Below are positions 1 through 6,791 of a stretch of 31,350 bases of DNA, piece by piece. This stretch comes from a virus. A program made the position numbers and the translations under genes. The stretch lies in IMG/VR virus record IMGVR_UViG_3300006030_000067, positions 1 to 31,350 of that record; one strand, written 5' to 3'. Below the pieces are notes generated by a model. It searched no databases, was not told the DNA's origin, and was given only the letters and a program-made list of their open reading frames with translations. The first letter of the stretch is position 1, and each line of letters begins with the position of its first letter.

Positions 1-26
1 TTTGCGAGTGTCTTATAAACAGTCAT
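1..26 (-). CDS. 5' end of a gene running off the window
   Basis: Only the first eight codons are visible (MTVYKTLA). The ATG overlaps the primase stop codon in an ATGA arrangement. A strong Shine-Dalgarno sequence, AAGGAG at 35-40, lies inside the primase 3' end with eight bases of spacing, so this is a well-supported translation start and the gene is coupled to the primase. The product cannot be named from this fragment; its position after primase suggests a replication or nucleotide-metabolism gene. Confidence 0.6.
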
Positions 27-982
27 TGTGTTTTCTCCTTGTTTTGAAATAAATAGTCTAAGTAATTAATCTTGTTACTTAAGCATTGTCTAATTTGTTC
101 TTCCGTCATCTCCCCGGGATCCTTGACGCCTGACGGATAAGGCACGATCCAAAGATCCTTTCGCGGGTTCCCCTCTATTATAGCACGCCGGGCGGAGTGG
201 CCCGCGTCGTCGTTGTCAAAAAACAACACGATGCTATCGAAATAACGATTGAGCATTAAATGATGTTCTTGCGGTATTGAGGCCCCAAGCGTTGCTACAA
301 CATTTGGAAAGCCAGCTTGATGTACACGAATCGCATCTAAGCTTCCCTCAGTCAAGATGACTTCTCTATGGGCCTTGGCATTCTGCAGATTGAAGAGCGT
401 AGAACGTCTTGGAAAATTATCAGAGTATAGATACTTCGGGAACTGATCTGATGACGTAGCCCTTCCAATAAACCCGACCAGATTAAAGAATTCATCGCGA
501 GCAGGAATTACAATACGATTCTGTCGCTCCGAATACCCGATCTGAAACTGCTCTAAGACAGCTGCATGGTAGCCTCGATCTAACAGGTACGAAAGCTTCC
601 CTAGATCGGTCGGATTTCTATAATCGACAGTAATACGATCAAAGGCCGTATTCCAATCTTGCTTTGGAGCCTCTTTTGGTTGCTCATCAGATAATAGTGA
701 GATGAGATCGTCGTCTGAGTAGTGGGGCTGGTGATTCCAAGCAATCTCCTTACCGGCTAATTCCCGAGCAAGGGTGGCAAAAGAACCTTTGCGCCCACAT
801 GATGGATTAAAGCAATGCCATAGGCCAGTCTTTTTGTTTACATAAAAAGCCGGGCTAGACGTATTGCTATGAAATGGACAATAGCACGCATATTCAGAAG
901 GAGTCTCGCTAACAACCGTGAGATACTCCTGAACAAACTGCTCAATCGTTTTGTTGTTCTGTAAACCAGAAATGGAGTGCAA
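23..982 (-). CDS. DNA primase, CHC2 zinc finger plus TOPRIM
   Basis: A DnaG-type primase of 319 aa that makes RNA primers at the replication fork. The N-terminal zinc finger uses C35, H38, C57 and C62 (CPFH...HCFNPSCG). The last pair is spaced C-x4-C, where DnaG has C-x2-C. The TOPRIM catalytic fold follows at about 205-290, with the acidic residue in LTEGSLDA (E212) and the metal-binding FFDNDD motif (D256, D258). The protein is about half the length of E. coli DnaG: it has no C-terminal helicase-binding domain and no fused helicase, which matches the separate DnaB-type gene upstream. The start is TTG with AGAGG 11 bases upstream, and it overlaps the preceding 69-aa gene by 41 bases. I see no better start before the zinc finger, and the exact start is less certain than the function. 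Confidence 0.9.
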   Translation of the reverse strand: MHSISGLQNNKTIEQFVQEYLTVVSETPSEYACYCPFHSNTSSPAFYVNKKTGLWHCFNPSCGRKGSFATLARELAGKEIAWNHQPHYSDDDLISLLSDEQPKEAPKQDWNTAFDRITVDYRNPTDLGKLSYLLDRGYHAAVLEQFQIGYSERQNRIVIPARDEFFNLVGFIGRATSSDQFPKYLYSDNFPRRSTLFNLQNAKAHREVILTEGSLDAIRVHQAGFPNVVATLGASIPQEHHLMLNRYFDSIVLFFDNDDAGHSARRAIIEGNPRKDLWIVPYPSGVKDPGEMTEEQIRQCLSNKINYLDYLFQNKEKTQ

Positions 983-1151
983 ATTCGAATGTACCTCTGT
1001 CTGTCATATTCCAATAAAGCTTAGTACGCTCAATTGGTCCAATAGTATCAGCAATATACTCTTCAATTGTAGGCCGCTGCCTCAAGATAGTCTCTTGATC
1101 CTTGGCTTCGCCGTCTACAATGTGATCAGGAGCGGTGTCTTCATTAGACAT
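942..1151 (-). CDS. small hypothetical protein between helicase and primase
   Basis: A 69-aa acidic protein beginning MSNEDTAPDH and ending in an aromatic, beta-like segment (GTFEFALHFWF). I do not recognise it. The ATG at 1151 overlaps the last codons of the helicase (GATGTCTAATG) and the 3' end overlaps the primase start, so it sits coupled inside the replication cassette. The frame stays open upstream to a Met at 1262, but that extension lies wholly within the helicase gene in another frame and reads as a spurious hydrophobic leader. A small accessory replication protein is possible but unproven. Confidence 0.55.
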   Translation of the reverse strand: MSNEDTAPDHIVDGEAKDQETILRQRPTIEEYIADTIGPIERTKLYWNMTDRGTFEFALHFWFTEQQND

Positions 1152-2370
1152 CGAATAATTCTTCTCTCTTGCCGCTGTCAAGATCCCACTGAAGATAAAA
1201 AGCAAAAGGATGACCTCTACGAACCTTGCGGCTAACCACCTCAAATAAATTCGATTCTTCATTCCTATGCACCGCCATCACCAAGTCGGCGTCATAAGCA
1301 AGCTGCTTACTCCACGCAACTTCAGCTAAGGCAGGAGCCCTTTCTCCATGATTTCCATCCATAGTCACCGCAGCAATATCGATAACAGGGATGTTGTGTC
1401 GAACGGCAATTCTCTTGAAGTCTTTCGACAAATTCTTAGCTCGTTCGGTTTCCGTTCCGCCCTTTTTGGCGTCATCAAACAGACCATGATAGTCAAGGAT
1501 TAAAAGATCGGGCTGATACTGCTCAACCTTAGCCTCAACCACATTCTGATTAGCCGCCTCAATGCCGTCTGAAGTGACCAAGTGAATGGGGGGTCGATTC
1601 TGGAAAGTCCTCTTGGCCCAATCCTCATAAGCCTCAGGATTTACGCCACGACCGAACATCAGATCAGAATTTCTGAATGTCTCACCCTGATTCAGGATGG
1701 TATCTAAGCGATAACCCTCTTGTTCCTTATTCATCTCAAGCGAGATAATAAGCGGGCTATAACCGGCCATCCAAGCATTCGCAGCAAATAGACGAGAGAA
1801 CCAAGACTTGCCGCTACCGGTCCAGCCAAGAATGACAATGAAGTCACCCTTTTGCCAGCCACCGAAGTGCTTATCAATAACGTCAAACCCGCTGGGGATA
1901 CCCATGATATTCTTCTCAGGATCTTCGTAGCGAACCTTGAAGTCCTCTACTCGCTCCAAGTAATCACCCGTAAGGTTGGTATCCTTGAGTGCCCCCGTGT
2001 TTTTCATCAACCTCAGGCTGTTCATCGCCACAAAGTTCAAGGCAGCATTCGGGCCGCTATCACGCAGAATTTGAATGGTGTCGTGCAAAGTAGTGCGAAC
2101 ATTCTCAGATAGTGCGTGCTTACGAGCCTCATCGATATAAAACTGCAGCGGGGCTGCGCTAGTATCGATAAACTCAAACTCACGAAATTCATTCTTTACA
2201 ATAGACTTAGTAGGAAGTTTGCTGTACTTGGAGTAATACCCATGCACAAACTCCCAAATATCTTTATGGTCAATAAAAGACTCATCGACATTCTGCTCTA
2301 CAGCAGGGACGATGCTCTCAGCATCGATCAGACTGTTGAGCAAGCTCATTTCGTAATTAATTGTTATCAC
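1144..2370 (-). CDS. DnaB-type replicative helicase (RecA fold)
   Basis: A 408-aa superfamily 4 helicase that unwinds DNA at the fork and works with the primase two genes downstream. The C-terminal RecA-like domain starts near residue 155 (GIPSGFDVIDKHFGG). It contains Walker A GWTGSGKS (182-189), the catalytic Glu in SLEM (about 212), Walker B LLILDYH (289-295) and the late motifs ADLVMAVHR (361-369) and KVRRG (382-386) expected for hexamer-interface arginine residues. Residues 1-140 form a short helical N-terminal domain. The GTG start overlaps the preceding gene by 14 bases and has AGGAG about ten bases upstream. An ATG seven codons in (2349) is an alternative. Confidence 0.9.
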   Translation of the reverse strand: MITINYEMSLLNSLIDAESIVPAVEQNVDESFIDHKDIWEFVHGYYSKYSKLPTKSIVKNEFREFEFIDTSAAPLQFYIDEARKHALSENVRTTLHDTIQILRDSGPNAALNFVAMNSLRLMKNTGALKDTNLTGDYLERVEDFKVRYEDPEKNIMGIPSGFDVIDKHFGGWQKGDFIVILGWTGSGKSWFSRLFAANAWMAGYSPLIISLEMNKEQEGYRLDTILNQGETFRNSDLMFGRGVNPEAYEDWAKRTFQNRPPIHLVTSDGIEAANQNVVEAKVEQYQPDLLILDYHGLFDDAKKGGTETERAKNLSKDFKRIAVRHNIPVIDIAAVTMDGNHGERAPALAEVAWSKQLAYDADLVMAVHRNEESNLFEVVSRKVRRGHPFAFYLQWDLDSGKREELFDV

Positions 2371-2680
2371 CCTTCATACGCTCCTGCGTCTGACGCACGA
2401 GCCGCTTGAATTCTTCACGATCTTGGTTCTCAATCTTGATTTCTTCCACAATGGTTCCAATCTTGACTACGAAGTCAAGCAGGAAGATGACCGGCTGCCT
2501 CTCGTTGCGGATAAACCTTTCCACACACTGCTGAGCTACTTCAGCACCGCCGTTGGCAGCAAAGAACTTAACTAAACGTTCGGCGTTGACTTCATCCTTT
2601 TCAGTCTGAAAAAAGATTTTGCCGTTTGCCTCAGCGGTATTTGTTAAGCAGGTGATTAGGGCTTCGCCAGTTAGATTCAT
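2357..2680 (-). CDS. hypothetical protein upstream of the helicase
   Basis: A 107-aa, mostly helical and charged protein (MNLTGEALITCL... ending QERMKGDNN). I do not recognise the family. I see no signal peptide, membrane segment or metal motif. It overlaps the WhiB-like gene by about 50 bases and the helicase by 14, so it belongs to the same translational unit. The position just before a DnaB-type helicase would suit a loader or accessory factor, but there is no Walker motif, so it is not a DnaC-type AAA loader. A TTG one codon earlier (2683) is an alternative start. Confidence 0.6.
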   Translation of the reverse strand: MNLTGEALITCLTNTAEANGKIFFQTEKDEVNAERLVKFFAANGGAEVAQQCVERFIRNERQPVIFLLDFVVKIGTIVEEIKIENQDREEFKRLVRQTQERMKGDNN

Positions 2681-2927
2681 CAATCGTTTCTACCTTTCTC
2701 CATGTACCAACAAGTCTTTCATAATACGAAAGCCCACCGGCCACACAGGTCACATCAAAATACTGATCCATACATGGAAACTTGACTTGACAATCAGCGC
2801 AAATTTTTTTAGCTGCCTGAATGTGCTTTGGATCGTAGGAGATAAAGACCTTATGATCTTCATCTACACACTTGGCTTTAGACATCCAAGCGACGTTACT
2901 TAGCAGACCCACCGGACAGTTCACCAT
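2631..2927 (-). CDS. WhiB-like iron-sulphur transcription factor
   Basis: A 98-aa Wbl-family protein. Members bind a [4Fe-4S] cluster through four cysteines and act on transcription with the host primary sigma factor; phage members such as TM4 WhiB can repress host whiB genes. The cysteines are C20, C43, C46 and C52, giving the classical C-x22-C-x2-C-x5-C pattern after a W-x5-C lead-in (VAWMSKAKC). The glycine turn that follows, normally G-[VI]-W-[GA]-G, reads CVAGGLSYYER (61-71), so the tryptophan is alanine here. A basic tail follows. The start is uncertain: ATG 2927 keeps the usual W before the first Cys, while ATG 2885 would begin after the upstream stop. Neither has a strong ribosome binding site. 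Confidence 0.88.
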   Translation of the reverse strand: MVNCPVGLLSNVAWMSKAKCVDEDHKVFISYDPKHIQAAKKICADCQVKFPCMDQYFDVTCVAGGLSYYERLVGTWRKVETIDESNWRSPNHLLNKYR

Positions 2928-3108
2928 CCAGCTCGGAGAGCCGGTTCTCTACTTCTGTTTCTACCTTCGACCAAGCCTGCTTCCACTCTTCATCTGAAAG
3001 AACATCTTCAGAATCGAGGGTCAGCCCAGCATCAATTCTAAGCGACTGATAGTTCCCAAGATTTCTGGTAAGGCCTACCGTAACGCTAATCGTACCTTTT
3101 CTACTCAT
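2896..3108 (-). CDS. small hypothetical protein, first gene of the replication cassette
   Basis: A 70-aa protein with a beta-rich first half (ISVTVGLTRNLGNYQSLRID) and an acidic helical second half (SDEEWKQAWSKVETEVENRL). The LGNY...R.D pattern resembles small conserved phage proteins of unknown function found near replication genes, but I cannot assign a role. Its ATG has an excellent GGAGG at 3114-3118 with five bases of spacing, the strongest start in this cassette, and it follows the structured intergenic gap with a candidate promoter. It overlaps the WhiB-like gene by 32 bases. Confidence 0.75.
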   Translation of the reverse strand: MSRKGTISVTVGLTRNLGNYQSLRIDAGLTLDSEDVLSDEEWKQAWSKVETEVENRLSELDGELSGGSAK

Positions 3109-3125
3109 TATTACCTCCGTTGGTT

Positions 3126-3131
3126 ATTATA
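3126..3131 (-). promoter_or_regulatory. candidate -10 box of the replication cassette
   Basis: The minus strand reads GCGATATAATAACC, a perfect TATAAT at 3131-3126. It would start RNA near 3119, just before the GGAGG and ATG of the 70-aa gene. There is no good -35: the sequence at 17 bases is ATAGTT, and TTGGTC sits only 13 bases away. One arm of the 11-base inverted repeat lies within the spacer, a place where an operator could act. This is the only gap of promoter size between the late genes and the replication genes. Confidence 0.4.
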
Positions 3132-3135
3132 TCGC

Positions 3136-3194
3136 AATGCCGACGACCAACTATACACGCCGCAGGTCGGGAGCGCAAGCGGATCGTCGGCATT
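3136..3194 (-). other. 11-bp inverted repeat in the intergenic gap
   Basis: AATGCCGACGA (3136-3146) and TCGTCGGCATT (3184-3194) are perfect inverted copies separated by 37 bases. The interior can form further short pairs (CCGC 3179-3182 with GCGG 3160-3163). The outer arm begins at the stop codon of the MerR-like gene. No U-tract follows on the minus strand, so it is not a typical intrinsic terminator. It may be an operator dyad, an RNA structure protecting or attenuating the transcript, or a weak terminator. Confidence 0.55.
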
Positions 3195-3666
3195 ACGTTC
3201 CGACATTTTTAATTTTTTGAAAACGAGCATTTATATGACGCAATGCTTCTGTCTGATTGACGGGACTAAATCTAGTCTGCCTTCCAGCTTTGTTTCTCAT
3301 GGAGAAAATTTCAATGACATCATAAACATCCCGCAGCGTATAAATCCTGACTGCGGCTGAACCTTCTGGGTTCAGCTTTACCTTTGTCGCCACAGGAATT
3401 AGGCCAGCTTTCTCATACTTACGAATAGTATCTGTTTTTTTGTCAATAATTTTTGCTAAATCACCAATTCTAAATACTGGCGATAAAAAGTATTGCGCTG
3501 TATCATATTCGATCGTTTCATTGCTATACGTAGAGTAATTATATACATTTACTATGTTAGACTTTTTCAAAGTTGAGGTGATACGAATTACTTCACCACG
3601 CTCATTTAAGAAAAGCCTATTTTTTAGCAGTTTTACTTGATTCTTTTTCTCTAAGAACACGAACAA
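3193..3666 (-). CDS. MerR-like helix-turn-helix DNA-binding protein
   Basis: Up to 157 aa. Residues 65-125 look like a MerR-type winged helix: FRIGDLAKIIDKKTDTIRKY for helices 1 and 2, then EKAGLIP, a wing with VRIYTLRDVYDVIEIF. The N-terminal 60 residues (GEVIRITSTLKKS...) are beta-like and unusual for MerR, and there is no C-terminal effector domain or long dimerisation helix, so it may be an excisionase-like or phage-specific regulator. It ends at the structured gap before the replication genes and is a natural candidate to control them, which is inference. The TTG start at 3666 overlaps the zinc-ribbon gene by 50 bases; GTG at 3660 is an alternative and no strong ribosome binding site decides. 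Confidence 0.65.
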   Translation of the reverse strand: MFVFLEKKNQVKLLKNRLFLNERGEVIRITSTLKKSNIVNVYNYSTYSNETIEYDTAQYFLSPVFRIGDLAKIIDKKTDTIRKYEKAGLIPVATKVKLNPEGSAAVRIYTLRDVYDVIEIFSMRNKAGRQTRFSPVNQTEALRHINARFQKIKNVGT

Positions 3667-3859
3667 TCTCGCTTAGTAAATGCTTGTACTCTTTGTATGT
3701 GCAACGATAATTTCTGGCGCAAAGCGTACAGGTTAATTCAACCTTTTTTACCTTCTTGTCGCCACCGGGGGAGTCGGATTCCCAATAGATTTCATCCTCA
3801 AGAACCCGACCCCCACAGCGCCGACACCAAAAGCCACCAAAGTGTAGCACCGATAACAC
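3617..3859 (-). CDS. small zinc-ribbon protein
   Basis: An 80-aa basic protein with two CxxC knuckles, C12/C15 (WCRRCGG) and C44/C47 (CTLCARN), about 30 residues apart, typical of a zinc ribbon. The C-terminal 25 residues are helical and lysine-rich. The role is unknown; such phage proteins are often assumed to bind nucleic acid. The GTG start directly abuts the holin-like stop codon, so translation is probably coupled. A second GTG at 3850 with AGGTG just upstream is also possible. Confidence 0.6.
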   Translation of the reverse strand: MLSVLHFGGFWCRRCGGRVLEDEIYWESDSPGGDKKVKKVELTCTLCARNYRCTYKEYKHLLSEIVRVLREKESSKTAKK

Positions 3860-4150
3860 CTAGCCTAATACTTTAGTCTCAGAAAGACGAGTATTAGCAT
3901 CCGTGCCACCAAACCACATGGAATACAGAGCCTGCGAAGAGGCCCAGATGACTGCAAACTTCGACGCAACATCCGAGAAACTACGGATTTCACCATTCAG
4001 GGCAGCGCCAATGAGAGCGATTACCAGACAGAATGCCATCGAAAATACAATCTTGACATTGCTCGGCCACTTTTGAGCCTTAAGAAAAGAAATTAAGGGC
4101 GTGGCTGCAATACCAGTAATAATTGATAAAAAGATATCTCCTGAATTCAT
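3860..4150 (-). CDS. holin-like membrane protein
   Basis: A 96-aa protein with three hydrophobic segments: about 5-24 (IFLSIITGIAATPLISFL), 33-52 (KIVFSMAFCLVIALIGAAL) and 63-80 (SKFAVIWASSQALYSMWF). A short polar tail follows. Size and topology suit a phage holin, which forms lesions in the inner membrane to start lysis. Its ATG has a near-consensus AAGGAGG at 4155-4161, one of the strongest ribosome binding sites in the window, in keeping with a product whose level sets lysis timing. No endolysin is adjacent. Another small membrane protein remains possible. Confidence 0.65.
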   Translation of the reverse strand: MNSGDIFLSIITGIAATPLISFLKAQKWPSNVKIVFSMAFCLVIALIGAALNGEIRSFSDVASKFAVIWASSQALYSMWFGGTDANTRLSETKVLG

Positions 4151-4183
4151 ATTTCCTCCTTATTTATATTACCTATCACGACG

Positions 4184-5431
4184 TTACCAGCCCTCAGCAG
4201 ATCGGTCTACGCAGTAGATACCTGCCTCAAGTGTAACGCCATGTTCCCGGGTAATTACTGCAAAAGCCTGAGTAGGCTCCTCATATGCAAAATTATTCAA
4301 GAATGCATACTCGTCTATCCCTTTCATAGAGCCATTAACAGTAACCTTGCCGGTGCGAGTGTAGGCATGAAAATGCCCTACCCACATATGATCGTGTTCA
4401 TCTCCCATAGATGCATTACGCTTGCGCTTGCGTGCGTCAAAGATAGCGGCAGGATTCACTAATCCTGCCAAACCTCCACCGCCCTTCATTTGATCACCAT
4501 GTGTGACCAACATTCTACGCCCATAAATTTCGATATAGGCATCAGCGCACAGTGGGATATTCCACGAAAATCTTCTATCCGTCTTAAGATGACGCTGCAG
4601 CATCAAAGCTAGCAGGTGATCCCACGAATCTTCGGTTCGCCCTTTCATTCTAGGCTTAGGCGACAGCCTACCATGATTACCCACTACGGAGACAACGTGG
4701 GTAGGGCCATAGGCATCAGCGATTGTTTCTAGGAACTTAGCAAGGTGGTCTACCCAGAAGTCTACAGTGGGAATCATTGATGATTCCTCGTTGAAGATAG
4801 TGTCATCATGTAGACTACCGGCCACCATGTCTCCACCAAGGATAACAATAGCACCTTCATACTCAAAACCACTCATAAGATTCTTACCCATATTGACAGC
4901 ACCATCAGCAGTTTTCTGGAGGCGCTTCAGGGCGATCTCACGATTAAAAGCATTCATTCCGGCTACTTCAGATGGCTTCACTATCTCATCGAGGTGAAGG
5001 TCAGAAAGCATAATTAAAGCTGTGGCAGCGCCCTTTCGACGCGCTCTTGACTTAGACCAAGGAACACTTTCCACCGAAATCTTGCTAGCCTTCAATAGAA
5101 TTTCATTGGCGGCCTTGTATTCCGCAGCTTCCAACTCTGCTGCCTTATGGGCCTGTCTTGCGAGGCTGCGTTCATTTCTAGCCGTAATTAATTCTCGCTC
5201 TAACCGGACAACTCTTTTCTGTAAGTCCGCTGATTCTGTATCAGTCATTGATACTTCCTGAGTTTTTGATGGGCAAATTCCAAACTTTACTCTAGCATCA
5301 GCAATTGTTCTTCTAGCGACAGAGAAGCCGCGATCCTTAAAGTATGCCACTACATCTAAGTCTGTGCTAATTTCAGGTAAATCGTAAATACCTTTAAGCG
5401 TTTGCTCATCAAGCCAAGGCTTATTGTCCAT
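4184..5431 (-). CDS. calcineurin-like metallophosphoesterase with N-terminal DNA-binding-like region
   Basis: 415 aa. The catalytic domain (about 137-405) has the full set of metallophosphoesterase motifs: D-x-H in LSDLHLDE (D144, H146), GGD (D201), GNHG (N252, H253), THGD (H311) and GHFH (H353, H355). It should bind two metals and hydrolyse a phosphodiester or phosphomonoester; the substrate is unknown. Residues 10-55 look like a helix-turn-helix (VVAYFKDRGFSVARRTIADARVKF), and 65-112 form a charged coiled coil, a layout that hints at DNA or nucleoprotein binding. It lies between HNH endonuclease and holin genes. The ATG start has only a distant AAGGA. Confidence 0.85.
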   Translation of the reverse strand: MDNKPWLDEQTLKGIYDLPEISTDLDVVAYFKDRGFSVARRTIADARVKFGICPSKTQEVSMTDTESADLQKRVVRLERELITARNERSLARQAHKAAELEAAEYKAANEILLKASKISVESVPWSKSRARRKGAATALIMLSDLHLDEIVKPSEVAGMNAFNREIALKRLQKTADGAVNMGKNLMSGFEYEGAIVILGGDMVAGSLHDDTIFNEESSMIPTVDFWVDHLAKFLETIADAYGPTHVVSVVGNHGRLSPKPRMKGRTEDSWDHLLALMLQRHLKTDRRFSWNIPLCADAYIEIYGRRMLVTHGDQMKGGGGLAGLVNPAAIFDARKRKRNASMGDEHDHMWVGHFHAYTRTGKVTVNGSMKGIDEYAFLNNFAYEEPTQAFAVITREHGVTLEAGIYCVDRSAEGW

Positions 5432-5442
5432 AAATAATTATA

Positions 5443-5874
5443 TCATCCTTGTTCTTTTTTTAAGAACTTACCAGATGCGTCCCGCTGACGGGGACCCTCC
5501 ATTCTGCGTTTTTCTCGGATTTTATTCCGGAGTGCCGTTCGGCGCTCCAATGATACCACCTTACCCTCCGCATGTAAAGCAGCATGTTCCTCACGAGTTG
5601 TTAAAAATAAATTTTCTACTCTATTGTCTACTTTGACTTCGTTGACATGATGAACTGACTCCCAAGGAGCGAGGATTCTACCGTAGTAAGCTTCCATGAC
5701 TAGTCGATGTTCATAGACATATCCATGATTGGTATAAGGATGATCTGTCCTTAGCACTCTAACGTAGCCTTTGTCATCAATATACTTTCCGCCGGTAAAA
5801 TTTGGATTATCTGGACCTGAGGGTACGTTCCTACCCCAAGAGATATCCTTGCGTCGTGATATTAATCCACCCAT
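5443..5874 (-). CDS. HNH endonuclease
   Basis: A 143-aa protein with a clear HNH motif: YEHRLVMEAYYGRIL (about 54-68), then VHHVNEVKVDNRVENL (74-89), with H75/H76 and N84/N88, and a final EEHAALH (95-101). This is the HNH_3 type common in phage homing enzymes and free-standing nickases. The N-terminus (NPNFTGGKYIDDKGYVRV) fits that family. The start overlaps the preceding tail gene as TAATG with GAGG four bases upstream, so it is translated as part of the tail operon rather than from its own promoter. No flanking duplicated or intron-like sequence is visible. Confidence 0.85.
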   Translation of the reverse strand: MGGLISRRKDISWGRNVPSGPDNPNFTGGKYIDDKGYVRVLRTDHPYTNHGYVYEHRLVMEAYYGRILAPWESVHHVNEVKVDNRVENLFLTTREEHAALHAEGKVVSLERRTALRNKIREKRRMEGPRQRDASGKFLKKEQG

Positions 5875-6791
5875 TATACCTCATAACCGGATGCCAATAT
5901 ATCAGGAGTCTTGTCGTAGTTCAATTCTTTTTCGATATTTACAGAATATCTCGAATCTGGCAGTCCGCCTGTACCGATAAACTGAATCATGAGAAAAGTT
6001 TTACGAGCGGCATTGCTACTGTTCGTTGATAAGTTTGTTATTACTTTATTAGGAACGACCGCATCTGACGATGGAGATGACGTTAGAGGAGGGGGTGGGG
6101 AGACTGGGGCATTACCAGAGTTGTAAGTTCGTGGAGATCCAAAGCCCATGCGTGTATCAGACGGTTGAATATCATTAACAATGATTCTACCGTACTGACG
6201 AAGATCTGCAGTCATGGCATCATAATTATTATTAGCTACATATGTATAGACATGCCATTCAACAATATCTCCTTTATTGAGCCAAATGTAGCCATCTGCG
6301 GCGCTAGGAACGGAGATACCTGATCTAACAAAACAAGTCCTAGCAACAATTTTACCAATATTGCCAGCATCTGCCCCCTCTTGAACGTTAAATAAACTAG
6401 CCCCGGTAGTCTGATCGTAGGTAGTATTGGCACTAGCTCTTCTGGAGTGACGACAAGTGACTACAAAATGATACCCGTCTAAGATCAGGAATCCTGTTGT
6501 TGTGTTCGCGGGATTACTATTGGTAGTTTCCTGACGTGCGGCTGGGCAGGAAAAATGAGCTTTATACCATCCCGTATAAGGAATACGAAAAGCATCTAAC
6601 GACAATGCTGGAATTCTTGTTGGCACGTTCCCCGGCATAGTTTCAAATCTACGACTCATAACGGCCAAAGCAATTGTCGGGCCAGCTGCAGCATTTAAAC
6701 TTAGATAATTTTCTTTATCGTTTTCAACCATCTGATTGAACGCTGAAGATGATAATGGAGTGCTTGGGGTCCATTGAACTGATTTATACAT
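5874..6791 (-). CDS. tail-tip accessory protein, paralogue 3
   Basis: A 305-aa, beta-rich protein that probably sits at the tail tip. The first 30 residues (VQWTPSTPLSSSAFNQMVEND) match the beginnings of the two preceding genes, which suggests a common anchor to the tail. The middle resembles a jelly-roll or C1q-like module (IPYTGWYKAHFSCPA, WLNKGDIVEWHVYTY). A Ser/Pro linker at about 228-242 (SPPPPLTSSPSS) separates a 55-residue C-terminal domain. The start overlaps the preceding stop as TAATG, with GGAGAG upstream. A receptor-binding role is inferred from position and fold pattern. Confidence 0.65.
   Translation of the reverse strand: MYKSVQWTPSTPLSSSAFNQMVENDKENYLSLNAAAGPTIALAVMSRRFETMPGNVPTRIPALSLDAFRIPYTGWYKAHFSCPAARQETTNSNPANTTTGFLILDGYHFVVTCRHSRRASANTTYDQTTGASLFNVQEGADAGNIGKIVARTCFVRSGISVPSAADGYIWLNKGDIVEWHVYTYVANNNYDAMTADLRQYGRIIVNDIQPSDTRMGFGSPRTYNSGNAPVSPPPPLTSSPSSDAVVPNKVITNLSTNSSNAARKTFLMIQFIGTGGLPDSRYSVNIEKELNYDKTPDILASGYEV

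Noticed and set aside
1152-1262. Upstream extension of the 69-aa gene giving a hydrophobic N-terminus that looks like a membrane anchor.
   Set aside because: These bases code for the helicase C-terminus in another frame; the internal ATG at 1151 explains the gene without a long overlap.
5424-5460. GTTCTT/AAGAAC hairpin with a T-tract and a TATAAT-like sequence before the phosphoesterase.
   Set aside because: The hairpin lies in the HNH coding end on an A/T-rich run, no good -35 exists, and the -10 would put the start on the ATG itself.
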